Part shown: positions 22,801-30,927 of the stretch, in pieces
Layout of the letters: each line of letters begins with the position of its first letter
How positions within the stretch are numbered: the stretch's first letter is position 1
DNA from: Bugula neritina
Taxonomy: Eukaryota; Bryozoa; Gymnolaemata; Cheilostomatida; Bugulidae
Assembly: GCA_964035545.1 (NCBI GenBank)
Contig: OZ037771.1
Coordinates: forward strand, 5,512,628 to 5,576,627
Reading direction: 5' to 3'
Length of the DNA: 64,000 nucleotides
Program-made: the position numbers and the translations under genes
Notes under the pieces: generated by a model
The model's database searches: none
What the model saw: the letters and a program-made list of their open reading frames with translations, nothing else
Told to the model about the DNA's origin: nothing

Positions 22801-24495
22801 CCCGAAAGGCAGCACCTTCCACTTCCACAAACCGTCCCGTGTGATAAACGCCGCTTTCTCTTGGGCGTCGGGACTCAGAGGAACTTGCCAATAGCCGCTT
22901 AGCAAGTCTAACGTACTGAAGTACTTGCTGCCGGCTAGGGCGTCCAATGACTCGTCAATACGAGGTAGAGGGTAGGCGTCCTGTATGGTTACGCTATTGA
23001 GTTTGCGGTAATCCACACAGAACCGCCAACTGCCGTCTTTCTTCCGGACCAGTACGACTGGCGAGCTCCACGCACTATGGGCGGGCTCTATCAGTCCCCG
23101 GTCCAGAAGATCCCGTACTTGTCGGCTAACCTCCTTCTCTTTCTCCGGCCCCAGCCTGCGTGTGGGCTGCCGGACAGGGACTGTCCCTGCAGTCAGCGGT
23201 ATTTCGTGTCTGACAATTCCAGTCAGTCCCACGTCATGCTCTCCGCTGCTGAACACATCACCGTAGTCGCGTAGTAACTTAGCCATAACTTGGCGTTCTC
23301 TGTTACTCGCACAGCCGCTACAGGCTGTGTCATACAACTCCCGGAGATGTGCGGGGACTGCCCCTCGCCCTTGAGTAGGGCACTGAGGGAGTGCCTCTGT
23401 CGCATCACCCAGCGACGGGCCTACGTCTTCCTCCTGAACAGAGTGAAAACGGCCCAGCATCGACCCAGCCGGGAGCTTGATAGGCTCGGTAAAGGGGTTG
23501 ACGCACTGCACTAAGATCTCCCCTTGCTCAGTCAGCTGATTCAGACTGCTGGCAAGTTGGATCTTTTCGTGCGCGCCTTCAACTACCCCGAGTCCAGAGA
23601 TCCGGCTATTATTCACCCTGCAGTGAATGGTAGCCCGGGAGCGGCCTGGTATGATACGGTTGCGTACCACTTGCACACCTCCCACTAAAGGGCGGCCGAA
23701 CTTGTCGACGCAGGCGAGTTCCCGCCCGGACATCATCATTGCAGATCTGCTAAAATCTATGTGACATCCGTGCCGTTTTAGGAACGGCATCCCGAGGATA
23801 GCATCCTCCTTGAGCTGACTGACGATGAACGTCTCTTGGATCGTTTGATCACGGACTCGTCCCGTCAGCTCAATTATACCATAGAAGGGAAGGCACGACC
23901 CGTCAGCTAGGGTGCCGTATTCCCCTTCGTATGATTCCATCTCGCCCCTGACCCTAGCACTGAGGGTGTCGAAGAGTTGGCGGCTTAAGAGGTTTGTGGT
24001 ACAGCCCGAATCAATGAGGAAAGTAACAGCTTTGCCTTCCAGTTTACCGGGCAAGAAATAGCTGTTCCCATTGGGCTGCACCTGAACTCTCTCTTCAGGC
24101 CTTACTCTCGCAGGGAGTACCTCCCTCGCTTTGGGTCGCGAAGGAGGTCTCTTGGGGCGGTGGTAGGTAGGCCTCGGGGGTGCCGAGGCTAGATTCCCGG
24201 CTACCTTTGTGGGCTCCCATCCAGATTCTTGGACTTGTAGCCCTGTGAATCTGTTGTGAAGGGGCATAGAAAAGGCAGCCGCGGGGCGAAGCCCCTTGCT
24301 GGTTCGTCGTGGCTGTTGCCACTGTTGGTTGCCAGTATGCGGTACCCGTCTGGGTGACCTGCGTTTCTTCTTCCCTGGGGGTTTCATCGTCGGCCCGCAG
24401 GAGGTGGGAACATCTGCGGGCCGCGGTAGTTTAACCCTTGATTTAGGAAGGGACAGTATCGGCGGAAATGCCCTTGATTTCCGCACTCCCAGCAA
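19864..24495 (-). CDS. pol: Ty3/gypsy pol: protease, reverse transcriptase, RNase H, integrase
   Basis: Uninterrupted frame of 1543 codons; the nominal start is TTG, and real translation enters by -1 frameshift from gag at 24435-24429. With residue 1 at 24495: aspartic protease DSG at 162-164 (FLIDSGCTTNLLS); RT about 450-650 with YLDD at 592-595; RNase H about 735-855 with DTDASD; integrase HHCC zinc-binding region about 1007-1044; catalytic D1073, D1133 and E1169, giving D,D35E spacing; and a GPY motif at about 1303-1305. No chromodomain is seen. The roughly 200-residue tail is rich in Pro, Glu and Arg. All catalytic residues looked for are present, so the element may be capable of retrotransposition. 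It makes the enzymes that process the polyprotein, copy the RNA and integrate the DNA. Confidence 0.95.
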   Translation of the reverse strand: MLGVRKSRAFPPILSLPKSRVKLPRPADVPTSCGPTMKPPGKKKRRSPRRVPHTGNQQWQQPRRTSKGLRPAAAFSMPLHNRFTGLQVQESGWEPTKVAGNLASAPPRPTYHRPKRPPSRPKAREVLPARVRPEERVQVQPNGNSYFLPGKLEGKAVTFLIDSGCTTNLLSRQLFDTLSARVRGEMESYEGEYGTLADGSCLPFYGIIELTGRVRDQTIQETFIVSQLKEDAILGMPFLKRHGCHIDFSRSAMMMSGRELACVDKFGRPLVGGVQVVRNRIIPGRSRATIHCRVNNSRISGLGVVEGAHEKIQLASSLNQLTEQGEILVQCVNPFTEPIKLPAGSMLGRFHSVQEEDVGPSLGDATEALPQCPTQGRGAVPAHLRELYDTACSGCASNRERQVMAKLLRDYGDVFSSGEHDVGLTGIVRHEIPLTAGTVPVRQPTRRLGPEKEKEVSRQVRDLLDRGLIEPAHSAWSSPVVLVRKKDGSWRFCVDYRKLNSVTIQDAYPLPRIDESLDALAGSKYFSTLDLLSGYWQVPLSPDAQEKAAFITRDGLWKWKVLPFGLTSAPATFQRLMEQVFSGLHWKTLLIYLDDVIVISPDFETHVSRLQEVFERLRGAGLKLKPSKCALLQPEVKYLGHVVGRNGVATDPEKVRAIEDWVTPQDLTGLRAFLGLVGYYRQYIPDFAGIAQPLNRLTAKGVMWQWTPVEQEAFDRLKGCLLTAPILAYPDPTLEYILDTDASDQNVGAVLSQVQEGREVVVAYYSKSLSPTERNYCTTRKELLAVIKSVKHFRPYLYGRKFRLRTDHASLIWLCKRAEPSSQVARWLEILAEFSYRIEHRPGKRHSNADGLSRRPDGGCKQCLNIERRDGGPPRCELETLAHHGAPFDWDQGQLRQRVDESPEDVQNPRANPVLAGNVRELKKLQEELPGVVADIYRAKREGRRPSEERIRQGCAEFRLYCQRWDSLRIGQDGLLTISLAASGRHPERKRVVCPTAIRRELIWDTHKQAHAGVKRVMSKLRLRWYWPQMERDVRLRVKQCEICQASKHSRPPGEAGRRRLYAGRPWQVVAVDLVGPMPLTPRGNNWILVLTDHFTRWADALAIPDASAPTVARALDQHVFCYFGLPEQIHSDQGAQFQSQLMSDLCHLWGVNQSRTTPYHPQGNGVVERNNRMLGDALRSLLLGRGQEEWDTVLPQVMRAYRSTPHTSTGETPNLLMLGRETRVPDHLTYHVPEQDNSVHEYASELVERMKAAHDILRQRQWKVRHEDSNEPPLYQMGDKVWMVNYRRRRGQADKLKPKFVGPYVVVEAMPNHTYKIERSGQVSIQNESRLKPYWASSDGVGEAPPLLEPRRQTTTRGRRRHGPEYEVVIPREENLVREERQLLSTEACPPPPSLIPSLPETEPVPEVQTPTEGGAPSGEQEEVTANGEVETPLEAPTNEPASVSPPLERGQRTRQPPAYLKDFICDCVKSGVYESLGENRTRKVSSKCGSCQHHGNINFCIGGNRNKIHPPGAQSLNHAPQPRCSIFSYADAVRSRRVYKQ

Positions 24496-25337
24496 AAACT
24501 GACTGTTTCTCCCTGTGGCGGCGCCGGTGGCCGCATGGGCTCAGGGGCGGTACTCACTGGGGTTTGTGGTGTCAGTGTTGCTATCAGCTTGGCTAGCATG
24601 TCTGTCAGTTGAGTGACTTTCGATGCCGTCGCCAACTGGGACACGGCAGCCGCGGCGGGGGTTTCCTCCCCTTGTCCCGCGGCCGTGTCTGCGCGGTCTA
24701 TCTCCACTTGACGGGAGCTTCCGCGACTTTTATGCATTTGATTAGCTAGGAGGTAAGCTTCCCCCTCAGTCAGAGCATCTTCAACGGTGGTGACTCCCCT
24801 AGCTAGAAACTGGTGGTGGAGACCCAGATCGTCGACAGATGTTATGAAAGCGTCGAGGGTATACCTCTCGCGGTTGACTGGGGGCAAGTCGCTGTACGCG
24901 ATCTGTGCCAGCTTCATGACCGCGGCGGCGTGCTCCCGCAGCGGGGTGCGGGGATCACGCCGCAACCTCTGCAACCGGGCCCTGGCATCTGTAGCAGAGA
25001 GGCCGAAGTGGGCCCGCAGAGAAGCAAAGATATTATCAATGTCTACGCCCAGCCCATAAGGCTTGGCTTTGTCCATCAATGCCATCCTAAGCTTCAGCAA
25101 GGCCACCCTAGGGGGCCACTGGGCGACGTCCATTACGTCGCTAAACTCTTGGATAAATTGTTCCACCTCCTCTTCACCCGTGAAGGTGGGCGCCTTTAAC
25201 CGGTAGCGGTCTTCAGTTAGTTCTCGCGGAACCCTTCGCTCTTCTACTACATGGTTAACAGGCATTGTCTCTACAGCATTGTCTCTACGCTCACCTTCTA
25301 CTGCTGGTGGTTGAGTTCCAGCATTTTCAGTCTCCAT
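24384..25337 (-). CDS. gag: Ty3/gypsy gag with CCHC zinc knuckle, 317 aa
   Basis: The structural protein of the retrotransposon particle, starting with ATG at 25337, only 12 bp after the primer site. The central part (about residues 40-220) resembles a retrotransposon capsid region (VEQFIQEFSDVMDVAQWP, LRRDPRTPLREHAAAVMKLA). A CCHC knuckle, CWECGNQGHFRRYC (C-X2-C-X4-H-X4-C), lies at about residues 282-295 and should bind the RNA genome. The 3' end overlaps pol by about 110 bp and contains the frameshift signal. A good splice donor (GAAG/GTGAGC, after 25295) lies after codon 14 and may feed the third ORF. Confidence 0.92.
   Translation of the reverse strand: METENAGTQPPAVEGERRDNAVETMPVNHVVEERRVPRELTEDRYRLKAPTFTGEEEVEQFIQEFSDVMDVAQWPPRVALLKLRMALMDKAKPYGLGVDIDNIFASLRAHFGLSATDARARLQRLRRDPRTPLREHAAAVMKLAQIAYSDLPPVNRERYTLDAFITSVDDLGLHHQFLARGVTTVEDALTEGEAYLLANQMHKSRGSSRQVEIDRADTAAGQGEETPAAAAVSQLATASKVTQLTDMLAKLIATLTPQTPVSTAPEPMRPPAPPQGETVSFCWECGNQGHFRRYCPFLNQGLNYRGPQMFPPPAGRR
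24391..24435 (-). promoter_or_regulatory. -1 ribosomal frameshift signal between gag and pol
   Basis: Slippery heptamer G TTA AAC (24435-24429) in the gag reading frame, then a 5-nt spacer (TACCG). A perfect 10-bp GC-rich hairpin follows: CGGCCCGCAG at 24423-24414 pairs with CTGCGGGCCG at 24400-24391, with a 13-nt loop. Slipping back one base at the heptamer enters the pol frame, and the gag stop (TGA, 24386-24384) lies just after the hairpin. X XXY YYZ heptamers followed by a stem are the established layout for -1 frameshifting. Confidence 0.88.
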
Positions 25338-25349
25338 CTTGGATGCACT

Positions 25350-25367
25350 ATCCCACCGCTGCCACCA
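25350..25367 (-). other. Primer binding site for tRNA-Leu
   Basis: One base inside the 5' LTR the element strand reads TGGTGGCAGCGGTGGGAT, complementary to the 3' end of metazoan tRNA-Leu (AAG/UAG type), including the CCA tail. The tRNA match is from known tRNA-Leu 3' ends, not from a search. Confidence 0.8.
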
Positions 25368-25368
25368 C

Positions 25369-25673
25369 TGTTATGATTTTCAGATTTAGGGTTGATATGC
25401 TATCCAGAGAGTCTACTTATTTGCTATAGAACTACACCAGGATAAGTCGAGTGAACGAGTATATTTTACACACAACTATACATTATAAAAACGATACAAT
25501 ACATCCAGACAAGTTATACATCTAATCTATTTGACACTCTAGCTTCGACTGCCTTAGCAGCGGGAAACTATAATTGCTGCTAACTATCAAATACGCTAAT
25601 TGGCTATCCATTGTTCCGGGTCAATTACGCGACCCTACATGTTGTGCTGCTGGTAGTTCCACGAACCACCACA
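25369..25673 (-). repeat. 5' LTR of the retrotransposon
   Basis: 305 bp, identical by eye to 18173-18477. The downstream + strand flank is ATAT. As the 5' LTR it should carry the element's promoter. Confidence 0.95.
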
Positions 25674-26158
25674 ATATATTGACTTTAAGAATGGTGGTCT
25701 ATTTCAACATAGCAATGTTTAGTGTTTATAAGAAGTCTATAAAAGCTGTGGTGTGTTCCAACGCATTTTACTGTTTAAATTCTAAAAGAAAATTCCTATA
25801 GTGATACTACCGAGGTCTTCAAGATACAATTTGGTGCGAGAGTGATGGCTGCATCTGCTTCCTATATTTTTATTTTGCTCAAGTATTCTACTCACATTAG
25901 GCTTCTCAATGAAGTATATTATAAAATGCCTGCGTCCTGAAAACTATAATATATAACTGTACAACATGCCCTAGCCTGTACTATCAAGAAGTAACACAAA
26001 GGATCCAACATGTCAATTTTTATTATAACTTTCATAATATGTTATTTATATATTTATAGTACAAATGTTGCTCAAGTGTATACGTATTATAGATAATGTC
26101 ATTGTGATCGAGTTTTCTCTACAACTGCTTTTTATAGTGTATTTATATTATGAGTGAA
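25674..26158. other. Host DNA between the retrotransposon and the caspase stop codon
   Basis: No coding sequence. On the minus strand it should hold the caspase 3' UTR; a possible AATAAA lies at 26024-26019. Confidence 0.5.
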
Positions 26159-29100
26159 TTAACACGGCAATGGTGGATTAAATTTAGGGAACAAATAGAG
26201 TTTTCTTCTTTTTGTAGGAAAACAATCACATGTTGGTTGCTGTCCTCCTATGTTAATATCTCGTTTAGATGCTAAAATACTCTTTTCTCTCACAATTTCT
26301 TTCACCTGTAAATTACACCAGAGAGTACATGTAAACTTGTAAATTTGTAAGTAGTTGTTACAAAAAAAAAACAAATATATTGAAAAGCATGCATGAGAAA
26401 GGATAGTTAGCGAATAGTTTTAGTCAGTGATATGTCTGACAAAATCACGAATCTATAACAAACTAACACATTTTAGTGCATGACTTTTGTACTAATCATG
26501 TGACTCAGTAGGTAACTGTTTCTCTTTGTCATGAGATAACAGGTGATCTAGTGCCTGCACTATATTGGCGGAAAGTTTATTTCCTCATACTAAGTAGCAC
26601 CTTCAATGTACAATTTACTAGCATTTTTAAAACATGATTTATATAAAGATATTAATTCTGCATATAATGTATGTATATAGTATACGAATAACTAGAGTAA
26701 CTTAAAAGCTTGTTTAACAAGAGTTACCTCATCAAATATAGCCTGGATATCTTTGTCACATGCATGGTTGTATAGAGTCACAGTCAGGGCTCTGATTAAC
26801 CACGTACCAAACCTTGTATGTCTGGCTGAACGATAACCTATATAATTTTAAATGAAAGTTGAACAAAGTTAGATACAAATTTTAACAGAATTACAAAGGT
26901 TTAGCTCTAATCGAAAGTTGCCATTAATTTTACTGAGAATTAATGTAGTCTGCTTTGTGGTACAGCTGAGCGAGCATTTAATTGTTCACCTTTCACTGCA
27001 ATGTCTTGATTGGTGACAGGGCTGAGTGAGCATTTGGCTGAAGCTATTTTCAAGTATGCGTATTATTTCTTATGAAAACTTACTGAAAAAACATGCTTTT
27101 AGAATAAACAGGTCATCAGTTGCCAAGTAATCTCCAGGAAATGGAGATTCTGTCTTCACCAGCTGCTTCGCTGTGTGACCGACGGTGTCATCGGTGTAAA
27201 AACCCAGACTGTCTGGCCTATCTGTATAATACAGATTATATCGTATATATATATGTAGGAGATTAATGTAAGTTTATAACATAAACTCCCATAAAACAAA
27301 AAAATAATATTGGTTTCAGTAAATGTCAGTTATACATTTCTCACCACCAGCACATGCTTGTATAATAATAATCTTGGGTTTGCCAGCCATATATTGAAAG
27401 TTGTAGGGAGACATCAGATCAAATATGTCGGACAATTCAATTGGTCGACCATCTTTACCATAAATTTGATCTTTAGTTCCATGAGTCATGATTACTAGAG
27501 CGCTAGCTCCAAGTCCTTCATAGTCTTGTTGTTGAGTTTCGTTCTCTATGTCTGTCAGCATTTGCTATATTAAACCAGATGTTTTCTATACATGTTATCA
27601 ATAGATTATGCAAATACACTATATGTTTCCCTTGTTGTATTGTACAAATTAGATACCTCATTCAACCAATGGGACAGTTCTATTCAAGTGAAATCTCAGG
27701 ATATTGCTTAATGCAGCACAATTTTTGTGATGGCTGAGTGCAGTGATTGGAAGAGGGTTTTGAGTTCCGGGTAAAGGGTTTGGAGTTTGGCCAATGAAGT
27801 GTATACAAGTACTGCACTCAGTGACTCCTAACTTTGTGCTGCATTTAGTGATCCTTAAAATCTTGAACTCTGCTAGCAAGAATTGATTTATTGGTAAGTG
27901 GAAGAGCTGTTCACATTGCTTAGTTTGACGGGACAGGTTATTTGATTATAACAGGATGAAGTGTTTCGGGAAAAAGGCAAGGATCAACATGACTTTGTTA
28001 TAGCAAACAATTAACATTGTAAACATAGTTTATAGTCATAGGTTGTAAAAATTTTCATGCAGGCTAGCATGGATGAGAAGCCATGTGACTAATGCTAATA
28101 AAGTAATATAGCTTAGAACTGAGATACTATGGTAATCTAATGCATGTATACTGCAAGATTTAAATTTAACTAATAAACACCTTGCTAGTACGATCTGATT
28201 TTACTTCACAAACAAAATCAAGTTCCTCGAACACATTTTTGATATTCACAAGATCTTTTTCGGATCCTTCTCTGTCTTCTAAAGAGATTTGTCCCACAGC
28301 AGGATCAGCAGGCTTTTCAAAAGAATTGTTGTTAAGGATAAGACAGCGGCCTCTGACAGGTAAAGATGTTGGGTATACCTGTTCGAAAAATATAGACATG
28401 CCCTTGACAACAAACTGTGAATAATATGACGACTTTGTAACATTAAAGTTGCTAAATAAGGTAACATTTCAGTTAGAGTGTCATCAATATATTGTTGTTG
28501 TTAGACAAGTATGGTCATCCATAGCTATCTTTTATATAATTGAAACATTTTCAAATAGCCTAGCAGTTATGAGCTTTATTGACCAATTAGCAAATTACTA
28601 ATTTAGGAGCAGTAGCGGAGAAATTGAGAAAAGGCTTTGTTCTAGAGTACAAATGTGTAGCAGAAGAAATTATGTCCTCGCAAGAATTTCAACCTGCGCC
28701 CCTAACCAAAATTTGAGAAACCTATGCTGTCTCAATTTCTTTGCTACTGCTCTTAATAGAGGTAGGGGCAAAAATTGAGAAAAGCCTGTGTTCTAGAGTA
28801 CAAATGTAGCAGAATAAATTATGTCCTCGCAAGAATTTCAACCTGCGCCTATGGCAAAGAATATGATCACATAATCTTAGTTCATGCAGACTCAAAGTCC
28901 TGTGGAGCAATTTGGACTAAAACACTAATTAATTTTGTTTTAAGGTAAAATACACATTATTTACTCTGCTGGAGTGAAAAAGCTCTGTGATTGCTGGAGC
29001 AGTACAGGGTTTCATCGACAACTGGATTATATCTCCATTGGTGTTAGTCTCATCCAAGAACTTTAGGCTGTCTTGTAAATTCTTTGATAGTTGTGATTCT

Positions 29101-30927
29101 ACATGCAATACAAAACAACCACAGCTGATATAAGCTTCAATTTTACTAAATAACATGATGCATGCGCATAACTATTTTTTGCTGATGGATGTGCATTCAT
29201 AATGTTATTTCATAATTCTCTAAAAACACATTTTTCAGATAAATTTAGAATTTAAGTTAGCAAATTAGTCTCGCTTGCTGCATGAGTAATCATATGGGCT
29301 CACCTTCATCCTCAGATGCTGCTTTTCCCAAATATTCTTCTATAAAAGATACCGAGTCTGTCATATTTCTGACTTTAGCTAATTCAAGGGGAGTCAAATT
29401 TTCTGTTGTATTCTTTATATTCAAAATATCTAAACCTTGGGTAAATGACAAGTTGTTAAATAAACACTTCATAGTTTCTGTGTGACCGACTGCCTGATGT
29501 ACTGCTGTATTACCATCCTTATTCTGTATTACAAGAAGTTTGTGAAAGTCACGTTTTGGCAAAGAATTCATCGCGAGTTTCATGATTGCCGTGTATCCTT
29601 TGTATGCGACGCAGTGCAAAACTAAATCACCATTGTTATCTTGAATCATGGACAGCTTGTATAAGTCATCAGCCAGTATGGAGGTTACTATACCCTTCAT
29701 TGCCTTTATGTGACCACTTTCTGCTGCCAAGTGAGCTGCAGTTTGACTATTAGAGTTCTGAATGGAAAGTATATTACTCAGGTAAGCTGCTGGAACAGAA
29801 TTCATAATGCAAGACAATACTCCAATATGGCCTTTCCATGCCGCAATGTGCACAGCTGTGTTTTTGTCTTTATCTTCTAAAGCGAGGAGTTTGTACAAAT
29901 CAAATGTTGGTAAAGAGCTTAAAATACAAGTTAATGTCTGTGCATGATTTTTGAGTGCTGCACAATGGACAGCTGTTTGACCTTGTTTGTTCTGTTTAAG
30001 GAGAAGTTTGAACGAGTCCCCCACCAGAACAGAGTCTAGTATATATGTCAAGGTTCCTGAATGCCCGTTGCTCATCACGTAATGTATGGCTGTGCTACCA
30101 TTCTTATTCTGCACATTTAAAAGCCTGTACCAGTCAGCTGCTGACAAGGCTTCTAAAATGTGTTTGAATATTTCTGTACTTCCTCTGTGAGCTGCCCAAT
30201 GGAGTGCTGTGTAGTCATTTTTGTCTTGTTTAGTAAGCACGTTGTAGACACTACCTGTTGGAATGAAACCTAGAATGCACTTCACAGTTTCCGAGTGACT
30301 ATTGCCTGCGGCAAAGTGTATGGCTGTATTCTGATTGTTATCCTGAGTGATGACTAGAGGGTGAATGGCAGTTGTTGGTACAGAGGCTAAAATACATTTT
30401 AATGCTTCTGTGTGTCCACCTAGAGCTGCGTAATGTATAGCTGTGTTGCCACCATTATTTATCTTTCTTATTAGTTTGCTCAAGTCGGAGGGGGATAAGT
30501 ACTCCACTATGCTTTCTATAGTTTTCTTATGGCCTTTGAGTGATGAATAGTGCAAAGCTGTATTACCTTTCCCGTCTTGAATACTAAGTAATTTGAAGAA
30601 ATCGGTTGCATGCACAGAAGCAGCTGCACATTTCACTGTCTCTATGTTACCACTATCCATTGCTGAGTGCATGATTGTGCTTCCATTTGAATTTTGAATG
30701 GCAAGTAGTTTGCACAAGTCTTCTGTCTGTAATATCTCAGCTATACACTTGAAGGCATCATGCTTTTTGCTATCTACAATCCATTGCAGAAGTGACTCCC
30801 CACTTTTCACTTGTTGATCCACAAACTTTGCCTGTGCAGTGGCTGACAGAGATGTTAGAACTTTTCTCATTTCCTTCTCATCCTCAACACAGTTTTTTAG
30901 TCGAACATAAGTGCTGTCTGAAGACAT
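26159..30927 (-). CDS. Caspase with an ankyrin-repeat prodomain, complete, 7 exons, 856 aa
   Basis: Cysteine-aspartate protease (C14 family). Exons: 30927-29304, 29098-28965, 28378-28181, 27564-27345, 27221-27084, 26837-26728 and 26305-26159. They sum to 857 codons with the TAA stop. I chose ATG 30927 (MSSDSTYV); the open frame extends 12 codons further but has no ATG there. About residues 50-530 hold roughly 12-13 ankyrin repeats (e.g. GNTAIHYAALGGHTEALKCI) on a 39-residue period. A linker of about 45 residues follows. The p20 subunit starts VYPTSLPVRGRCLILNN and has the REGSEKDLVNIKNVFEELDF block, catalytic His in MTHG (about 680) and Cys in QACAG (about 723). The p10 subunit has SYRSARHTRFGTWLI and the terminal KLYLFPKF. 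The Asp residues in the p20-p10 linker (TDD, LATD) are possible cleavage points. Usual animal prodomains are CARD or DED, so this architecture is uncommon. Ankyrin repeats suggest activation through a protein partner (inference). Confidence 0.92.
28606..28753. mobile_element. PIF/Harbinger-like MITE, copy 1, with a partial copy following
   Basis: About 148 bp bounded by imperfect inverted repeats: GGAGCAGTAGCGGAGAAATT on the left, and on the right a sequence whose complement reads AGAGCAGTAGCAAAGAAATT. TTA occurs close to both ends, a plausible 3-bp target duplication. The body is shared with 37249-37406, 38097-38235 and 41813-41970. A partial direct copy without the right end follows at about 28765-28860. 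All lie in the caspase intron before the p20 exon. Confidence 0.7.

Larger units (their letters stand above)
18173..25673 (-). mobile_element. Complete Ty3/gypsy LTR retrotransposon, apparently recent
   Basis: A 7.5-kb element read on the minus strand, in the order 5' LTR (25673-25369), primer site, gag, pol (protease, RT, RNase H, integrase), zinc-finger ORF, purine tract, 3' LTR (18477-18173). LTRs begin TGT and end ACA and are identical over 305 bp by eye. The insertion is flanked by ATAT on both sides (18169-18172 and 25674-25677), a likely 4-bp target duplication. RT before integrase marks it as Ty3/gypsy and not copia. The element is visibly richer in GC than the flanking host DNA. No stop or frameshift other than the programmed one is seen in gag or pol. 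Confidence 0.95.

Noticed and set aside
20030-25199. Many + strand ORFs inside the retrotransposon
   Set aside because: They are antisense shadows of gag and pol, which show all expected motifs on the minus strand.
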